Shown: one piece after another, positions 1-13,605 of the stretch
Numbering within the stretch: position 1 is the stretch's first letter
Layout: each line of letters begins with the position of its first letter
Source of the DNA: Adineta vaga
Lineage: Eukaryota > Rotifera
Assembly (NCBI GenBank): GCA_021613535.1
Contig: CP075493.1
Span: 1,984,001-2,048,000 of the forward strand
DNA: 64,000 nucleotides
Reading direction: 5' to 3'
Program-made: the position numbers and the translations under genes
Notes under the pieces: model-generated
The model's input: the letters and a program-made list of their open reading frames with translations, nothing else
Told to the model about the DNA's origin: nothing
The model's database searches: none

Positions 1-2387
1 AAAAAAGAGGAAAGTCATTCATTGACTTCATCTCTATTAGAAAATAACATTCTACTTTTTTCTATTGAAAAGAAAAGCATTTATATAATTATATTATAAA
101 ATGAAGTTGTTTATTACTATTTTCAATTTTAATATTAAATAAAACAATAATTATACTTGTCTGAATACAATAGAATCGATGGTTAGATCAATAATGATTC
201 GTCGAAGATAAAAAAGAGAATGACATGTATGATAATCTATTAGATTTTATTGGTTATTTCCTCTTTTGTACTTGAAGTTTATTTAGAAGGAAAGTTGTCT
301 GTCGGACGAAGATGATATGTGTCATGAGAAAAGAAGAAAGATAGATTTCGATGTGCTTGTCAGATGACTTTTGGAAAGAATTACTTTTGATCATGTTTTG
401 TGATTGACTGAATAGGAGAAGAGAAAAATCAATTGTTTCTTTATCTAAAGACAAAGAAGAAGAGATGATACTTGAACATATCTTGTCTATCTACTTATGT
501 GTTCTTGGCTAATCAACGAATCATCATCTACATATGATTTCAAGGCTAACAAGTTAGGAAAACGTAGAGGGAAATGTTTATTTATAGATCATAGGAATCT
601 ATGATCATTATAATACCTTTCAAGAAAGATGAGTAGGAAAAAAGAAAATCATCTTTGTTTTTATCTTTATAAATGAGCTATTCACAGGCTTTTTTTTCTT
701 CTTTACGTTGAAAAATATTTGTAAAAAGAGATTTTATAGAGATATCAATGTATACATTTTAATGAAAACATAAACTTTCGAATAGTTTTTGTAAATACTT
801 GTGTTTCTTGATGAAAAACTCATAATTTTCTATCAATTGTTGTCAACGTTGAATGATTATGAAATAATCATATTTATCTTTGGAGGTCAACTATGTAATT
901 GATAATCGAAATGTATGAATGGTAAGAAGGAAAGAAACATTGATGTAATACAAACTAGAATAGTTTCTTCTTATCAATATTATAAAGAAAACAGAAAAAT
1001 TCAAATCATTTGAAGATTCTAATTCTTTTTGAAACGTTCTTTTCGAAATGACAGAAGATGACATACTTATAAGTTAGTTCGTCTTTGTTTTGTTCATGAT
1101 AATAAAAAAAAATCGAATGAAAAAGTATTTGTCAAGGAAAATCTCCTTTGTTTAAGCTGACATTCTGTACACTTCACATGTTATGGATGGTACTAGCGAG
1201 GTACAAATTAGTCTTTGTAAATAAATGTATTTAGATAGATTCGAATAAACTAAGCTGCTTAACTGATGTTTTTACATGAAAGAAAATGCCATGGACTAGT
1301 TAGACTCAAAGAAAATACATACTTAGTACGTCTTTAATCAAATCGAAGAGTTTACATATAATGAATGTGTATAGGTCAAAGAATCTTACAGGATAGTTTA
1401 ATATACAAATATATTTCCGGTGATAATTAGTTGAAGAATGTTAAATAGAATATTTTTGTTTCCATTTACAAACTGTAGATAAATTGATATTAATCTTTTG
1501 TTATTTCATTTCATTTTGATTATAATCTCAGTTGTTTATTCGATACAAAAAAACGAATTTCATACACATTATTGAGATTAGAAGATCTTCTCGTACTATC
1601 GAAACTCAAATCTGTATAAACCAATGATATTTCCTTCGTTCGAATAAATAAATGTCCCTTCCTATAGTTACTTTCATTCTAATGCTATTATAACGGAACA
1701 CTTTTTCTCTCTTACTATTTTTTTTGTATTTCATTACGAAACAAGAATGATAAGTATATAGTTATTATTTCGAAGGAATGCGCATATGTTACATGCAGAA
1801 AAAAGAATTCTCTGCCTGTCATACATCGTTACAATGAAACAGATACGATACAACATGTCTTCGAAAACTGATCTAATGTCATAACTCATCAAGTTTAATC
1901 GAAACCTTTTTCTCCTTGAATACATGATATACATGATGGGAGAAGAGGTCGCTAGTAAACATTCATTTTCATCTACAAGATTTATCACCTATTGAAATGA
2001 CACTAAAACTGTTTCATTTATAAAAAAATTTCTTTTATACACAATGAAAATATCATTTTCAAAAGAGACTAATTGATATCTATGAATTATCAGAAAACGC
2101 TACTATCAACGTTTAGTCATACATTGTTAGTTGCTCTTCATAAATTTTTGTACTATATTGTATCGAAATGAGAATAAACGAACGAACGAACGAAATAAGT
2201 ATCGAATGCAAATAAAACAATGAAGAAAAATTCTCTTCGTCTCTCTTTCAATCAATTCGTAAGCTTGTCGACATCTTATTGACACAACATGTGTAACATT
2301 TCACAAAAGAAATTTCTTTCTTCTTTTTCTCTAGATATACAATTTAATAAACGATAGAAAGACTTCAATGATTATTCAATCATTCCA
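1..2387. other. gene-free AT-rich stretch
   Basis: No convincing exon on either strand: open frames are short, lack a recognisable motif and are not joined by in-phase splice sites. An (AACG)n run lies at 2177-2194, about 190 bp before the kinase start. The last few hundred bases probably hold the promoter and 5' leader of the SLK-type kinase; I see no clear TATA box. Confidence 0.5.
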
Positions 2388-5300
2388 ATGTTAAAACGTT
2401 TAAAAAATATATTTAATTCATCAATTAATGATGATACAATTTCATCAAAACATTCCAAACAAAATCTTTTGAAAAAAACACGTCTATATAAACAACAAAC
2501 ACCATTTATACAATGGAAATTGATTAAAGAATTAGGTGACGGTGCATTCGGTAAAGTTTATCAAGCATTTAATGATCAAAACAAACAAGATGCTGCTGCT
2601 AAAGTTATCGAAGATTGTACAGATGATGAATTACCTGAACATTTAGTTGAAGTAGACATTTTAACTGAATGTAATCATAAGAATATTATCACCTTACTTG
2701 ATACGTATCTTTTTGAAAAAAAATTATATATTTTTCTCGAATACTGTACATATGGTGCTATTGATCATATAATAACAACACTTGAACATGGATTGGATGA
2801 AAAACAAATTCGTTTTATCGGTTATGAAGTACTTGATGCTTTAGAATATTTACATACACAACAATTTGTTATACATCGAGATGTTAAAGCAAGTAATATA
2901 CTTTTAACACAAACTGGACAAATTAAATTAGCTGATTTTGGTGTATCAGCAAAGAATTCTGATCAAAATCAAAAGAGAAATGATTATATCGGTACTGTAT
3001 ATTGGTATGTATATATCATCGGAATATCAGAACAAAGACGAATGTTTTATGTATGTTTTTGTTTTGTTTTGAATAGGATGGCACCTGAAGTATTCTTTTG
3101 TGAAGCGAATACAGATATGAGTTATGATTATCGTGTGGATATCTGGTCATTTGGTATCACATTAATTGAAATGGCTGAAATGGATCCACCGTATCATGAT
3201 GTACGAGCTGAACGTGTTGGTGCAAAGATTCGTCAAGGAACACCACCAACATTGACAAATGTTAATCGATGGAGTAAAGAATTTTCTGATCTGTTAGCAT
3301 GTTGTTTGAAACGTGATCCAATGGAACGTAAAATATGTCAGGAATTAAAACAACATCCATTTATGTTAAATTCAAAAGAATGTCATTCATCGATTCTTTA
3401 TTTAATTGAAGAATATAAAGCAACACCGGTTGTTGAGGTTGTCGAAGAAGAAATTATCGTTTCAGAACGTCAAGTAATAAAAAATTCGAACATTTATGGT
3501 TCTGTTTTTACGTTATTTCTTTTCTATTTATAGTCCAAAGATAATGGTGAAAACGAAAACAATCTTGTAAAAAATGCGACAACAGATAATGATCGTATAC
3601 AAAACAATGATACAAATCATTCCACATCATCACGTAGTGATGAAATTCCAACAACAACGAAAGAAAATCAAAATCAGAGTCCTACCGAATCAAAAGATAT
3701 ACCTGAGAAAATCGAACGCCTATCAAATTCTGAAAGCTTTCCACGACCACCACAATCACCTACCATCAAAGAAGATAATCAGAGCAATATCAAAATACCA
3801 ACTACAACTCCTCCTTCTCCTCGTCCAGCACCGGTTCTCACAACATTAACAAGTATACCAAAAGCATCACCCTTACCTTCTTTCACATCGAACAGTAATA
3901 TCACAAATAATCCTGCTAGTAATGGCACGACAAAACCTCCAATAGTACTTACAACTCAATTTCCATCTCGTAGTTCATCCGAAGAAAAACAAACATATTC
4001 ATCTACATCTACCCAAAGTTTATCTCCAACTCTATCAAAAGTAAATAAAGATACAAAACAACATGACATATATCCTGTTCGTATTGGTTCAAATTTTGCA
4101 ATCAATCGTCTTGAAATGGAAGATTTAGCTGAAAGAAAACTGAATAAAATTTGTGAATCATATTATCAAGATCTTCTTGAAGAAGTTATTCAATCTGATT
4201 TTGAAAAACCATCGATTCCAGAAGTGATTCTTTCTGTTATAACTGATCTAACAGCTGATGATGAAAATAATAATAATAATAATGATAATAATACCGAAGA
4301 TAATTTTAGTATCGATGATCAATTATATGATGAAGAATTTGAAAATAATAATAATAATAATTCAATTTATTATTTTAAACACAATCAATCACATTCAACT
4401 TCACCATCGCCTATCAAAACAATTGGTGATATTGATTATTATTATACTAGTGTAAGACAAGCAGTAAGCAATGGAAAGAGTCCTGATCAAAATTTTATCT
4501 TAATACCAACTGCAAATGAAGTTACTAATTCTTTACAAGTAAATATCGAGATTGATTAATTTAGAAACTATTGTTTTTCTTAGGCTCGATCTAATCGTCG
4601 TCGAACAATACGAACAACAAGAAGATTTGTTGGACCAGATGGTAAAGCAGCTGAAATTGTTACAACAAAAATTGAAGAACCACAGAATGATTATCAATCA
4701 AAATTACTTGAAAGGTAAATTATTCGAAATCGAAAGTTAAGTTTTTCTTTTCTCTATTTTTCGTCTTTTATATAGAAAAGAAGCTCATCGTGAATTTCGT
4801 CGTTTATATCATTTGGAAGAAAAACGTCGACAGCAATTATTACTTCGTCATGAATATGAAATTGATGAACAACGACATGAATTTCGTCGTAAACGTGAAG
4901 AATTAATGAAAAAATATGATTTAGAATTACAAACAATTGAACAAAAACATAAAATTGAAATTGAACGTGAAAATGTTCTGTTAACAAATGAATATAATAA
5001 GAAAATCAAACAAATGAAATCAGGTTTTTATCAATATTATATTTTACCTCTTAATCTCATACTTTTTTTTGTGATTTAGATCAAGAAAAAGAATTTCGAC
5101 AATTTCGTGAACAATTACGAGAACAAATCAAACAAATCAGACGTGAATATGACTCATCGAATGGTTTGTTTAATATATTATTTAGTTTCATATTTATTCA
5201 TGAAAATATTTTCCTTTAATTTAGATTTTCAAATATCGAAAGAGCGTAAAGAATATTTAAAACGATATATAAGTGAAAAAGAAGATGAATCCTATATACG

Positions 5301-6700
5301 CGAAAAAGAATATTTAGATAATCAACAACAAATTCTTGATAATCAATTAAAATCTATTGAAAATTATCATTTACAACGTATTGATATATTAGAAAATCAA
5401 TATCGTTTAAAGAAACAAAATTTAATTCAAATTCATGAACAAGATTTATCGGATATTGATGAACTTGAATTACGTTCAAGATATGAATTATTACGTAAAC
5501 AAACCAAAGCTTTCTATGCACTATTTCGAACAATGTTAACACAACAATCAGAAAAAGAATTACAACAATTAGATGATCAAATACGATTTGAATGTGATAC
5601 ACTCGAAGCACATCTTGCTGATGATAGAAAAGAATGGCCAAAATCATGGAAAAAAATGCAAAAAACACGAAATAAACAATTTCGTCAACAATTAATTATC
5701 GACAAAAAGTCACCAGAAGAAGAAAAAGTTCTCATTCGAAAGGTAAGTGTGTTTGCAACGATGAACAGCACAATCGCTATGACTCCGCAATCTAGTCTAG
5801 AAATATTAGTGCAAGATCTATCAGTTATTTTACAACTAGTATGTAATCTTTGCTTTAGTTTGATAATGATGAACATGAACGTTATCGAGCACATGAAGAA
5901 CGTTTAAGAGAAAAACATTATCAATCTATAGAAATTCTTCATCAAAAACATCAAGCAACACGAAATGAATTATTATCGATTCAAGTAAGTTTCTTCTTGT
6001 TTTGTTTAAAAGAAAAAGTTTTCAATTGAATTCATGTTTATTTAGAGACAAAAATTAGAACAATGTGTCGAATTTGAAACACGAAAATTACAAGAACTTC
6101 AAGCAACATTTGAAAATGATTGGATGGATTTTCGAAATTTACAAAAAACTCGAAAACTAGTAAGAATAATCTTCTTTTTTAGTAAATTTTATTTTCAATT
6201 TCTCTCTTCGAATTAAATCAGTTCTATTCATATTCACCATTACTCATCATCAATAAGAATATTGAAATTATGAAAACTAATGAACTTCGTCAGATATATG
6301 ATGTTTACAATACTGATCGAAAAGTATTTGATTCTTTCGATCATTCAATGAAACAACAAACTCAAGTTTATTATTAAAAAACAAAATATCATCAATACAA
6401 TCGTATTATAATTGAGATATGAGTAAATAATTCTTGGTGAATGATTAACATTAATTTGTACGAGTTTTGACCTAGATTCGTGACAAGAGAGAAGAAGAAT
6501 AGTATATTCTCTCTTTTCTCTTCAGATATTACTACTCTTATAAACTAATTCATAACAATTCAGAGTTTTGTTATGAAATTCTTTTATATGTTTTCTTTCT
6601 ATTTTAGGAATTGGATGAAAAATTGACTCGTGAAACAATGAAAAAACGCGATTTTTATTTCGATACACCACCATCATCTATTTTTGGAACACTTCACTGA
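2388..6700 (+). CDS. SLK: STE20-family serine/threonine kinase, SLK/LOK (STK10) type
   Basis: Ten exons (2388-3004, 3077-3473, 3534-4538, 4584-4714, 4776-5023, 5080-5163, 5225-5742, 5859-5984, 6046-6159, 6608-6700) give a 1110-residue frame. The N-terminal kinase domain (about residues 38-300) starts with GELGDGAFGKVY-like 'KELGDGAFGKVY', then AAAKVI, HRDVKASN, DFGVSAKN and, across the first intron, GTVYW/MAPEV (family usually GTPYW). The middle is Ser/Thr/Pro- and Asn-rich and low in complexity. The C-terminal third is a long charged coiled coil matching the PKK region of SLK/LOK, which phosphorylate ERM proteins and polo kinase and act at the cortex and microtubules. The start ATG precedes the family's short basic leader. 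The 45-bp intron 4539-4583 is the shortest secure intron seen. SLK and LOK are not separable here; length lies between human LOK (about 970) and SLK (about 1235). Confidence 0.93.
6222..6377 (+). other. possible alternative terminal exon of the SLK-type kinase
   Basis: Inside the 448-bp last intron (6160-6607), an acceptor-like ...AAATCAG at 6215-6221 is followed by an open frame in the correct phase (phase 0 after codon CTA at 6157-6159). It runs 51 codons to a TAA at 6375-6377. If used, it would replace the 30-residue normal tail by a different hydrophilic one. This rests only on phase and openness; no homology was recognised. Confidence 0.3.
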
Positions 6701-7134
6701 ACATGAAGTGAAAAAAATAAGATTCTTTCTCTCTTATCTTCTTCATTTTTGTTTTCTTGTTTATCAAGTGCCAAAGATTCTTTTTTGATAACTCAACCGT
6801 CCTTATGAAATCTACGATGAAGAACAACAAATATATCGAATGAATACTAATTTTTTGTTTTCTTCAAAAAAAAAACTCATGTTGTCAGATAGTGCCTTAA
6901 TTCATTCCTTGATGATCATCAATGTTCTTATTTATTCCCTCCGATTATCTTTTCATTTGTAAATTTCTTTGCTTCGTGACAACAGTGATGTTTGACATGC
7001 TTGACTTTTATGTTCAATCTTTTCTTTCAATTTCAACAAAAAATAAAAACAAAGATTTTTCTCTTATAGAAAAAATAAACATAATAACAACAATTTTTTC
7101 TTCTATCATCCTTAATTAAGAACTATTTAGATCA
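6701..7134. other. intergenic, 3' UTR of kinase gene and 5' region of TLC gene
   Basis: A 434-bp AT-rich gap. No polyadenylation hexamer of canonical form stands out near 6700. A short open frame at 6922-7119 is hydrophobic T-rich sequence without motif and is not taken as a gene. Confidence 0.5.
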
Positions 7135-8042
7135 ATGGTGGCCATTACTGTAACACTTGGTCTGTGTTGGACTGTTTTATCATTTGGTTTTTTTGTTCTT
7201 TGCCGATATTTAGTTACACCTATTAGTTTATTACGACCATCACCAACGAAAACAAATCGAATACCTTCCAAACCATATATTCATACTTGTTTAACTTGCT
7301 CAAATGATCAACAATGGGAACGATTGAATTTATTAGTTAGTTGGATACATTCATTAATCACTGGCCTATCAGTAATATATAGTTTTTGGACTTATGCACC
7401 ATATATGTACAATGATCTTGTTACTCATGTGACTTTATTCACATATTTAACATGTGCATTATCCTTTGGTGAGTTACACGATTGTCATCAAAATATGTCA
7501 TAGTTGATTTTATTTGTTCGTAGGTTACTTTTGGTATGATTTCTGTGATATTTTATCAAATAGACGAGGATCTGAAATGACAGAATTATTATTTCATCAT
7601 GTTCTGGTAAGTTTCGAGAAAAGTTTTCAATATCCAATGAATTAAAGATAATATGATATTTTAGACATTAATATTTTTCAGTTTTAATATCTTTCGTATT
7701 ATGAATATTGGTTATCAAATGTTTGCTTTAATCGCTGAAATCAATTCGATATTTTTACATGCTCGAAAATTATTTCATTTATATAAAATACCACGTGATA
7801 ATCTCGTTGTACGTTTTAATATGTTTTTAAATATTCTTACTTTTATACTTTGTCGTCTTTGTATGTTAATTTTTGTTACAATATTTGTTTATCATGATCG
7901 TTATCGTTTGGGAAATCTTAATTATATATATGTGATGTACGTTCTTATACCAAGTGTATGGATTATGAATCCAATACTTTTTTATCGTGTTATACGTACA
8001 GATTTTTTTAAAAGACATCAATCGAAAAAACTTGTTTCTTAA
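7135..8042 (+). CDS. TLC-domain multi-pass membrane protein (TLCD1/2-like)
   Basis: Three exons (7135-7468, 7524-7606, 7665-8042) encode 264 residues. Several hydrophobic segments span most of the protein. Features of the TRAM-LAG1-CLN8 fold are visible: a His pair (TELLFHHVL) at the end of exon 2, and the TLCD-type stretch ALIAEINSIFLHARKL in exon 3. TLCD1/2 proteins affect phospholipid fatty-acid composition and membrane fluidity. The length agrees with that family (about 250-320), and the C-terminus is short and basic (RHQSKK). The start is the first ATG with a hydrophobic first segment directly after it; an upstream 5' exon cannot be excluded. AATAAA lies shortly after the stop (about 8152). 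A generic TLC/ceramide-synthase-related protein is the alternative. Confidence 0.82.
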
Positions 8043-9343
8043 TCGTATTGATTCATTTTTCTTTTTTTTTCAAATACATTTTTTATTGATGAATATTAAC
8101 TGATTGAAAAAAATGAATGTGTAAGTATTATTTGATTTGTATATCTATTGAAATAAAAATGTTATTGTAGAGAACCTTGTGTGCGGTAGACGTAAATATC
8201 TGATGTGAATCTTTCATTTAGAAAAGTATTTGAAAGTTTAGTTTTATCGTACAATCATTAAAATACATATTTCTCATCACGTTCTTAATCGAACGAAGAA
8301 AGAAAGAAAAAATCTACCTTGAACGAGACATTCACCGTTTAATTATTGATAATATAACTACGAAATGAAAAGGAAAAAGTACTAAATTGATGAAAATAAA
8401 AGATTAATTAAACACTTAATAGAATTTCCTTCAGTTGATCTAATATTATCTACATGTTTTCTATCGTTTCTTTTTTTTTCTTATATAACTTCGATAGATT
8501 CATTGAAAAGACAAAATTCGCTTCGAACATCATTGATAATTATCTTCTGAACAGAATAAATATTACTTTATTTAAATAGACATACGAAATCGATTTCTCT
8601 CTCTTTCTCTCTTTCGATTCTTTTTTCTTTTTACATATAATATATAATTGATGAGCAGATTGTTCAAGCGTGAGACGCGTGTATACATATTCATATACTT
8701 ATGATAATGACAACGATTCATTGTCATTCGAAAACATATACAATACATAAAGAGCATTGAGGTGTAAACTATAGAGCATTTTTCTTTCTTCTTCTTTTGT
8801 CTTTTCTATCATCATACATTTGTGTACATTAATCATTTTTAAATTGAAGCAAACGATTGACGAAAGATATCATTCTATTGCATCTATCTTTTTTTTCAAC
8901 AAGGTATGTTATCCTTTTCATTTGATTTTCCTCTCTGAAAGTATTTCAGTTTCATTCATCATCATCATAATACACAAATACACATAGATTTCAAATACTA
9001 TTTCCAAAAATTTCGATTAAAATAATACAAGATTTTCAAACTATTGTTAATAGATCTTTGAAAAAAAAGTCTTAAGTGAAAAACTGACACTTTTATTTGA
9101 CCCTATCAATAGAAAAAAAAATCTATCTTAAATAGACATCGAGCAAGTTTTTACAGGTAGATAAACCAATTCAGTCGTAACTAGATAGCAACAGAAATGA
9201 TTCAAGGTTATTTTACTATATAAGTATATACTATATACCTTGTAAATGTAGTCTGTCGATTTGTCAGTCTTGCCTTCTTCTTATTTTTTTCTTTATAATA
9301 AACGATAAGAGAAAAAAAATACATTAATATTCAATAATTATCC
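8043..9343. other. intergenic, no gene seen
   Basis: 1.3 kb AT-rich. It contains a CT-rich simple stretch around 8596-8635 and the 3' UTR of the TLC gene. The minus-strand frame at 8572-8757 is compositionally biased (the complement of the CT run) and is rejected. Confidence 0.5.
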
Positions 9344-11280
9344 ATGTATCCACAATCATCACCTAATCGTCAATTTAAATATCAACCGGTAATCAATTCC
9401 AATCTGACACATGCGATTCTATGTAATCAAAATTCTGGTCATCAACTTCATATTGGAATTCCACCTGCCACTCCAAAACATCATTCGCATAAAGATAAAC
9501 AATCTCCTTCCTATATAAAACGTGATCATAAAATAAAAAATATAACTAAACAAATAGAACATGTCGAAGTATCATCAAATAAACGTACGTATTAAAAGAT
9601 TTCGCCGTACTTTATCAATAATCTTTGCATTATTCAATTAGCTCCAATACATTCCTTATCACAAAAGTCGTCGAAACACGAACGTTCATTATTTCGACCT
9701 TCAAGTTTCGAAAGTATTCCACCACAACGTTCTGTACCATTGCCAAGTTCATATTCTGTTACTAATATACATGATCGTATTCAACGTGAACGTAAAGCTC
9801 ATACAATGCCACCATTAGCTCATATCGTAGGACCTAGTACAAGTCCGAAAGCGAAATTATTTGCTAGTATCGTTGCGCCTGTTGATACACAGGCAGGAAA
9901 AAGTACAATTGTCACACAAGATGTCGTATCAACACGAACATCCATTTGTTCGAAAAGATCCGAAGTAGAAATGACTGATGATGATGCAACAGTTATTGTT
10001 AAAGTTCGCTATGATCCTGAATCAGGTGGTCCACCTTCTGAAGATACTGTACGACAAGCTATTGACAATCAATTAATACAACGATCAGGTTTGAATAAGA
10101 AAAAAGAGCCGATTGTTGTTAATTTTATTGGACAAAATTTACAACCAAATCTACCTATTCGACCACATCAGCCCACATTTAATCGACAAATTTTACCATT
10201 TCAACAACGTCCATCTCTTCGAATTCCAATTCAATCTCAACCATCACAAATACAACAAAATCCTTTTCCTTTACCAAGACCTACACAACCAACTACCATT
10301 TTCCCCCTTCCACCTCCTGTAAATCATATACCACAGAATTCGAATATTCGCCCAGCACAAGCTTTACAACCATCCATAAGACAGCAAACTTTTCCATTTC
10401 GAGTACCATTAAATCGAACTCAGCGAATTTTAAATCCACCACAAACATCTCATCAAATCATAAGTCCACTACAGCTTATTTCGTCTCAGCGAACAGGTTT
10501 TCTTTCTCTCTACATTCTTTATAGTTTCGAGAAAATTTCGAAAATAAATGAAACAATAATGATTCTCTATGATTTGAATTTTAGGTATCAATAATTTTCG
10601 ACCATCGAATAATATCATGTCATCCGATAATCAATCATCGAGTATAAATGCTCAACAAAATTCTTCGAGACAATTACAAGTCGGCTCAGTTTCCAATGGA
10701 ATTTATCGACCTTCACCTGTCACAGATGTTCCGGAATTGAGTAAAGAAAGTCTTCTCAATATGCTCAAGTAAAATAGCATCGATAAACTACTCAATATCT
10801 GTTCTTGATTATTCTAGTCAAATTCCTGATTTACAAGGTCGTCAATTTAATATTGAATACGCACCACCAAGTGCACCTGAAGAATATCCTATTCCAACAA
10901 GTGCACCTGCAGGTGATAATTCATATCCTGAACCAGTCGTTATTGATAAATTACCAAATAATGTCATTCAACATCTTAAACTTAGTAATAATCCAGCAAT
11001 AACAGCTGCCTTAGAAGATACAATTCGACGCGAACAAGGTGGTACATCTTCTGCATCCGCTTCATCATTAAATGCTCCAATACCAACAGTTATGCATCAT
11101 TCAGCTCAACCTCATGGTCAAGTCCAACAATCTCGACCTGCATCATCCAATGATTCTGATAGTAGTACCGAAGTTTCATCATCATCGTCATCATCATCAT
11201 CATCGTCGTCATCAAGTGAAGAAAGTGAAGTTGAAGAATTGAAAACTGTTCCATTAGCCAGAGTAATCATTTCTTATTGA
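9344..11280 (+). CDS. disordered Pro/Gln/Ser-rich protein, unrecognised
   Basis: Four exons (9344-9584, 9642-10496, 10585-10768, 10818-11280) give 580 residues. I recognise no domain. The N-terminal 80 residues are rich in His, Lys and Asn. A more ordered patch (about residues 185-230) contains ATVIVKVRYDPESGGPP. It is followed by a long Pro/Gln-rich tract, a short YAPPSAPEEYPIP segment, a helix-like stretch (NVIQHLKLSNNPAITAALED) and a poly-Ser run ending in acidic EESEVEELK. Such composition suggests a nuclear or scaffold protein; this is inference. The 3' end is ambiguous: a donor at 11264 (AGA|GTAATC) with an acceptor ending near 11322 would put TGA immediately after the Arg, giving a protein five residues shorter. 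Confidence 0.72.
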
Positions 11281-12488
11281 TACTTAGTTGATTTCCAATA
11301 CATTTCTTTGAATTTTTCTAGTGAATGAATTGTTTGCGATCAACTCCTGTTACATCATATTCTCAAGACAATTGTCGTTCAAATACATCCATTTTTTTCT
11401 CTGTTAGTTCTGTTTACGTAGTATTAGTTTTCTTTTTCGTTTTTTTCTCTCTCTCTCTATATATATATATTATTGATTAATCAATCTACTATAATATGGG
11501 ATATGCAATTATTCAATATTCATGCATCTTATAACATATACATACATGTATTTTGCTTGTTTTTTTTCTGATACGAAATAGAAAATATCTTTTTAAATTA
11601 TAAATATTCCTGTGTAAGATTTATGATTTATCGCACATATATATTCACTGGGTTAAAAAAAGATTGTTACAAAATCAAGGTTAAACTGTCACCTGGATGT
11701 AGTCCAATAAATAGTACTAAAGATTTGATCTACATGTAGACATTAAATAGGACATATTTGATGGTCGACAAAGCATCGAAAACTGACATTTGTATTCAAA
11801 CAAAAGAAAAAAGTAATCAATGTCCATATTCATTACTCAATAAATGATGTTAATTTATTTGACAAATACCTTACCTTATGTATCATTCTTTAACCTGTAG
11901 AATGTTATTTTTCGAAATAAGTAACATATAAAATATTTATTTATCTTATTTTTATAGAAAAAGAATTTCTTCATTAAATTCTCTCATTAATTTAAGGAAA
12001 CAAGAAGATCAAGTGATGTTTATATCGTTCATCATACGAAAAATTTCCTTTTCCGTTTAATTCTTTGACATGATTTAAATGTCGTCAAATGAAACTAAGA
12101 AAAAGAATTTCTTTTCTTTTTTGCTGTATTACGTTTCTAGAAAATTAAGAAACAACGTTTTTTTCCTTCTTTTATTTCACAGTTTTCTCGCATTTTTCTT
12201 TTTTTTTGATGAACGAGATGTAGACAATATTTTTTTCAATAGACATCGACAATATTGTCTAAAAAAAGAACAAAAGAAAAGAAAGATTCTAGTTTAGTTT
12301 CTTGACATTTTCTTCTATTAGATTGAAAAAGAAGTTTTTACACTTTCTTTTTCTCTATCATTTCCGCTCAACAAGTTGCATTTCTTTGTTTAACAAAACA
12401 GTAACATTAGAAAAATCTAGAAGAAAGAAAACTTCAAAAAGAATAACAAACATTCTTATTTTTCAATATCAATCTTTCAACAATTATT
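11281..12488. other. intergenic with (TC)n(TA)n compound repeat
   Basis: 1.2 kb. A (TC)n run passes directly into (TA)n at about 11447-11473. T-rich frames at 12079-12297 and 12302-12496 are low-complexity Phe/Lys translations and are rejected. The final part is presumably the promoter/leader of the arrestin gene. Confidence 0.5.
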
Positions 12489-13605
12489 ATGGGTAATAAT
12501 GCTAGTTCAATCAATGTTATTTTGGATCAAGCACAACCAGCGATATATTATGCTGGAGAAATTATATCCGGTCATGTTCATTTCAATATTACAGAACGAA
12601 CAAAAAAAACTGATGAAATTTATTTATCATTAACGGGCGATATTGGTTATACAACAACACGGACAGTTCGAATGCAAAATGGTCAAATGGAAAGAAAAAC
12701 TGATGGTCATAATGTAAGAATTTTAGGTCAAAAATTCTTATTAGGTCGTCCTTTATTGAATCAAAGTAATCGTGATATTCCATATCATGATTTACATACA
12801 CTTGAACCAGGATTATATAAATATCCATTTTCAATTCGTTTACCTGAAGAACTACCACCAACATTACATCCGGAAGATTATCCATACGTTCGATATCAAT
12901 TACAAGTAAGTTTAATCGATAGAGAGAATATGAAAAAAATCGAAAGAAAAAGAATCCTTTTAGGTTTTACTCGAGAAAAAATGGTATCATTCAAATGATC
13001 GTCATCGTTATCCAATTCGTATTTATCCTCGTGTTAATCTTCACAATATAAGCAATTCTAAAAGTGCAGTGAAATTCGGAACAAAACGTAAAGATGTAAC
13101 GGTTAAAGGTGTTTTACAACAAGCTGGTTTAATACCTGGTGAACAAACAATATTAGCACTTGATATTCAAAATCCTGGTCGCTTATCAATTAAACGTATC
13201 GATGTTTGTTTTATTCAACGTTATGAAATTGAACAATGTCGACGTCGTTTAGAACTTATTCGTTTATCAGTACCTGAATTAACAAATAATCAAGATCAAC
13301 ATATTGAAGCATCATGTTCATTAACAATTCCAGTTGGTATACCGCCAACATTTAGTTATCGAAGTAACGCTACACGACCCATTGTTCATGTTGATTTACA
13401 TTATGATTTAAAAATTGAAGTCAAAGCTAAAGGACTTTTTACAGATTTTGATCTTCAAGTTCCGGTTATTATTGGAACAATTTCCAATGAACATTTCAAT
13501 TCAAGTATGAGATCAAATTCAATGAGTGCAGTGAATATGGTTGCTTTAGATTTTACTGATGATGATATGCCACCACCTTATGAATCTGTGAATTATCATG
13601 ATTAA
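12489..13605 (+). CDS. alpha-arrestin (arrestin domain-containing protein)
   Basis: Two exons (12489-12905, 12964-13605) encode 352 residues. The arrestin N-domain is recognisable (YYAGEIISGHVHF early, then LPEELPPTLHPEDYPYVRYQL) and so is the C-domain (LIPGEQTILALDIQNPG; then PVGIPPTFSY and HVDLHYDLKIEVKAKG). The tail carries DDDMPPPYESV, a PPxY motif expected to bind WW domains of NEDD4-type ubiquitin ligases. Alpha-arrestins link such ligases to membrane cargo. The predicted N-terminus MGNNASS fits the MGxxxS pattern for N-myristoylation, unusual for this family but not proven. The start is supported because the arrestin fold begins within about 10 residues. Confident at family level; the ARRDC paralogue cannot be assigned. 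Confidence 0.92.

Noticed and set aside
12079-12496. Two adjacent plus-strand frames before the arrestin gene
   Set aside because: T-rich, Phe/Lys low-complexity translations without motif, with no in-phase junction to the arrestin exons.
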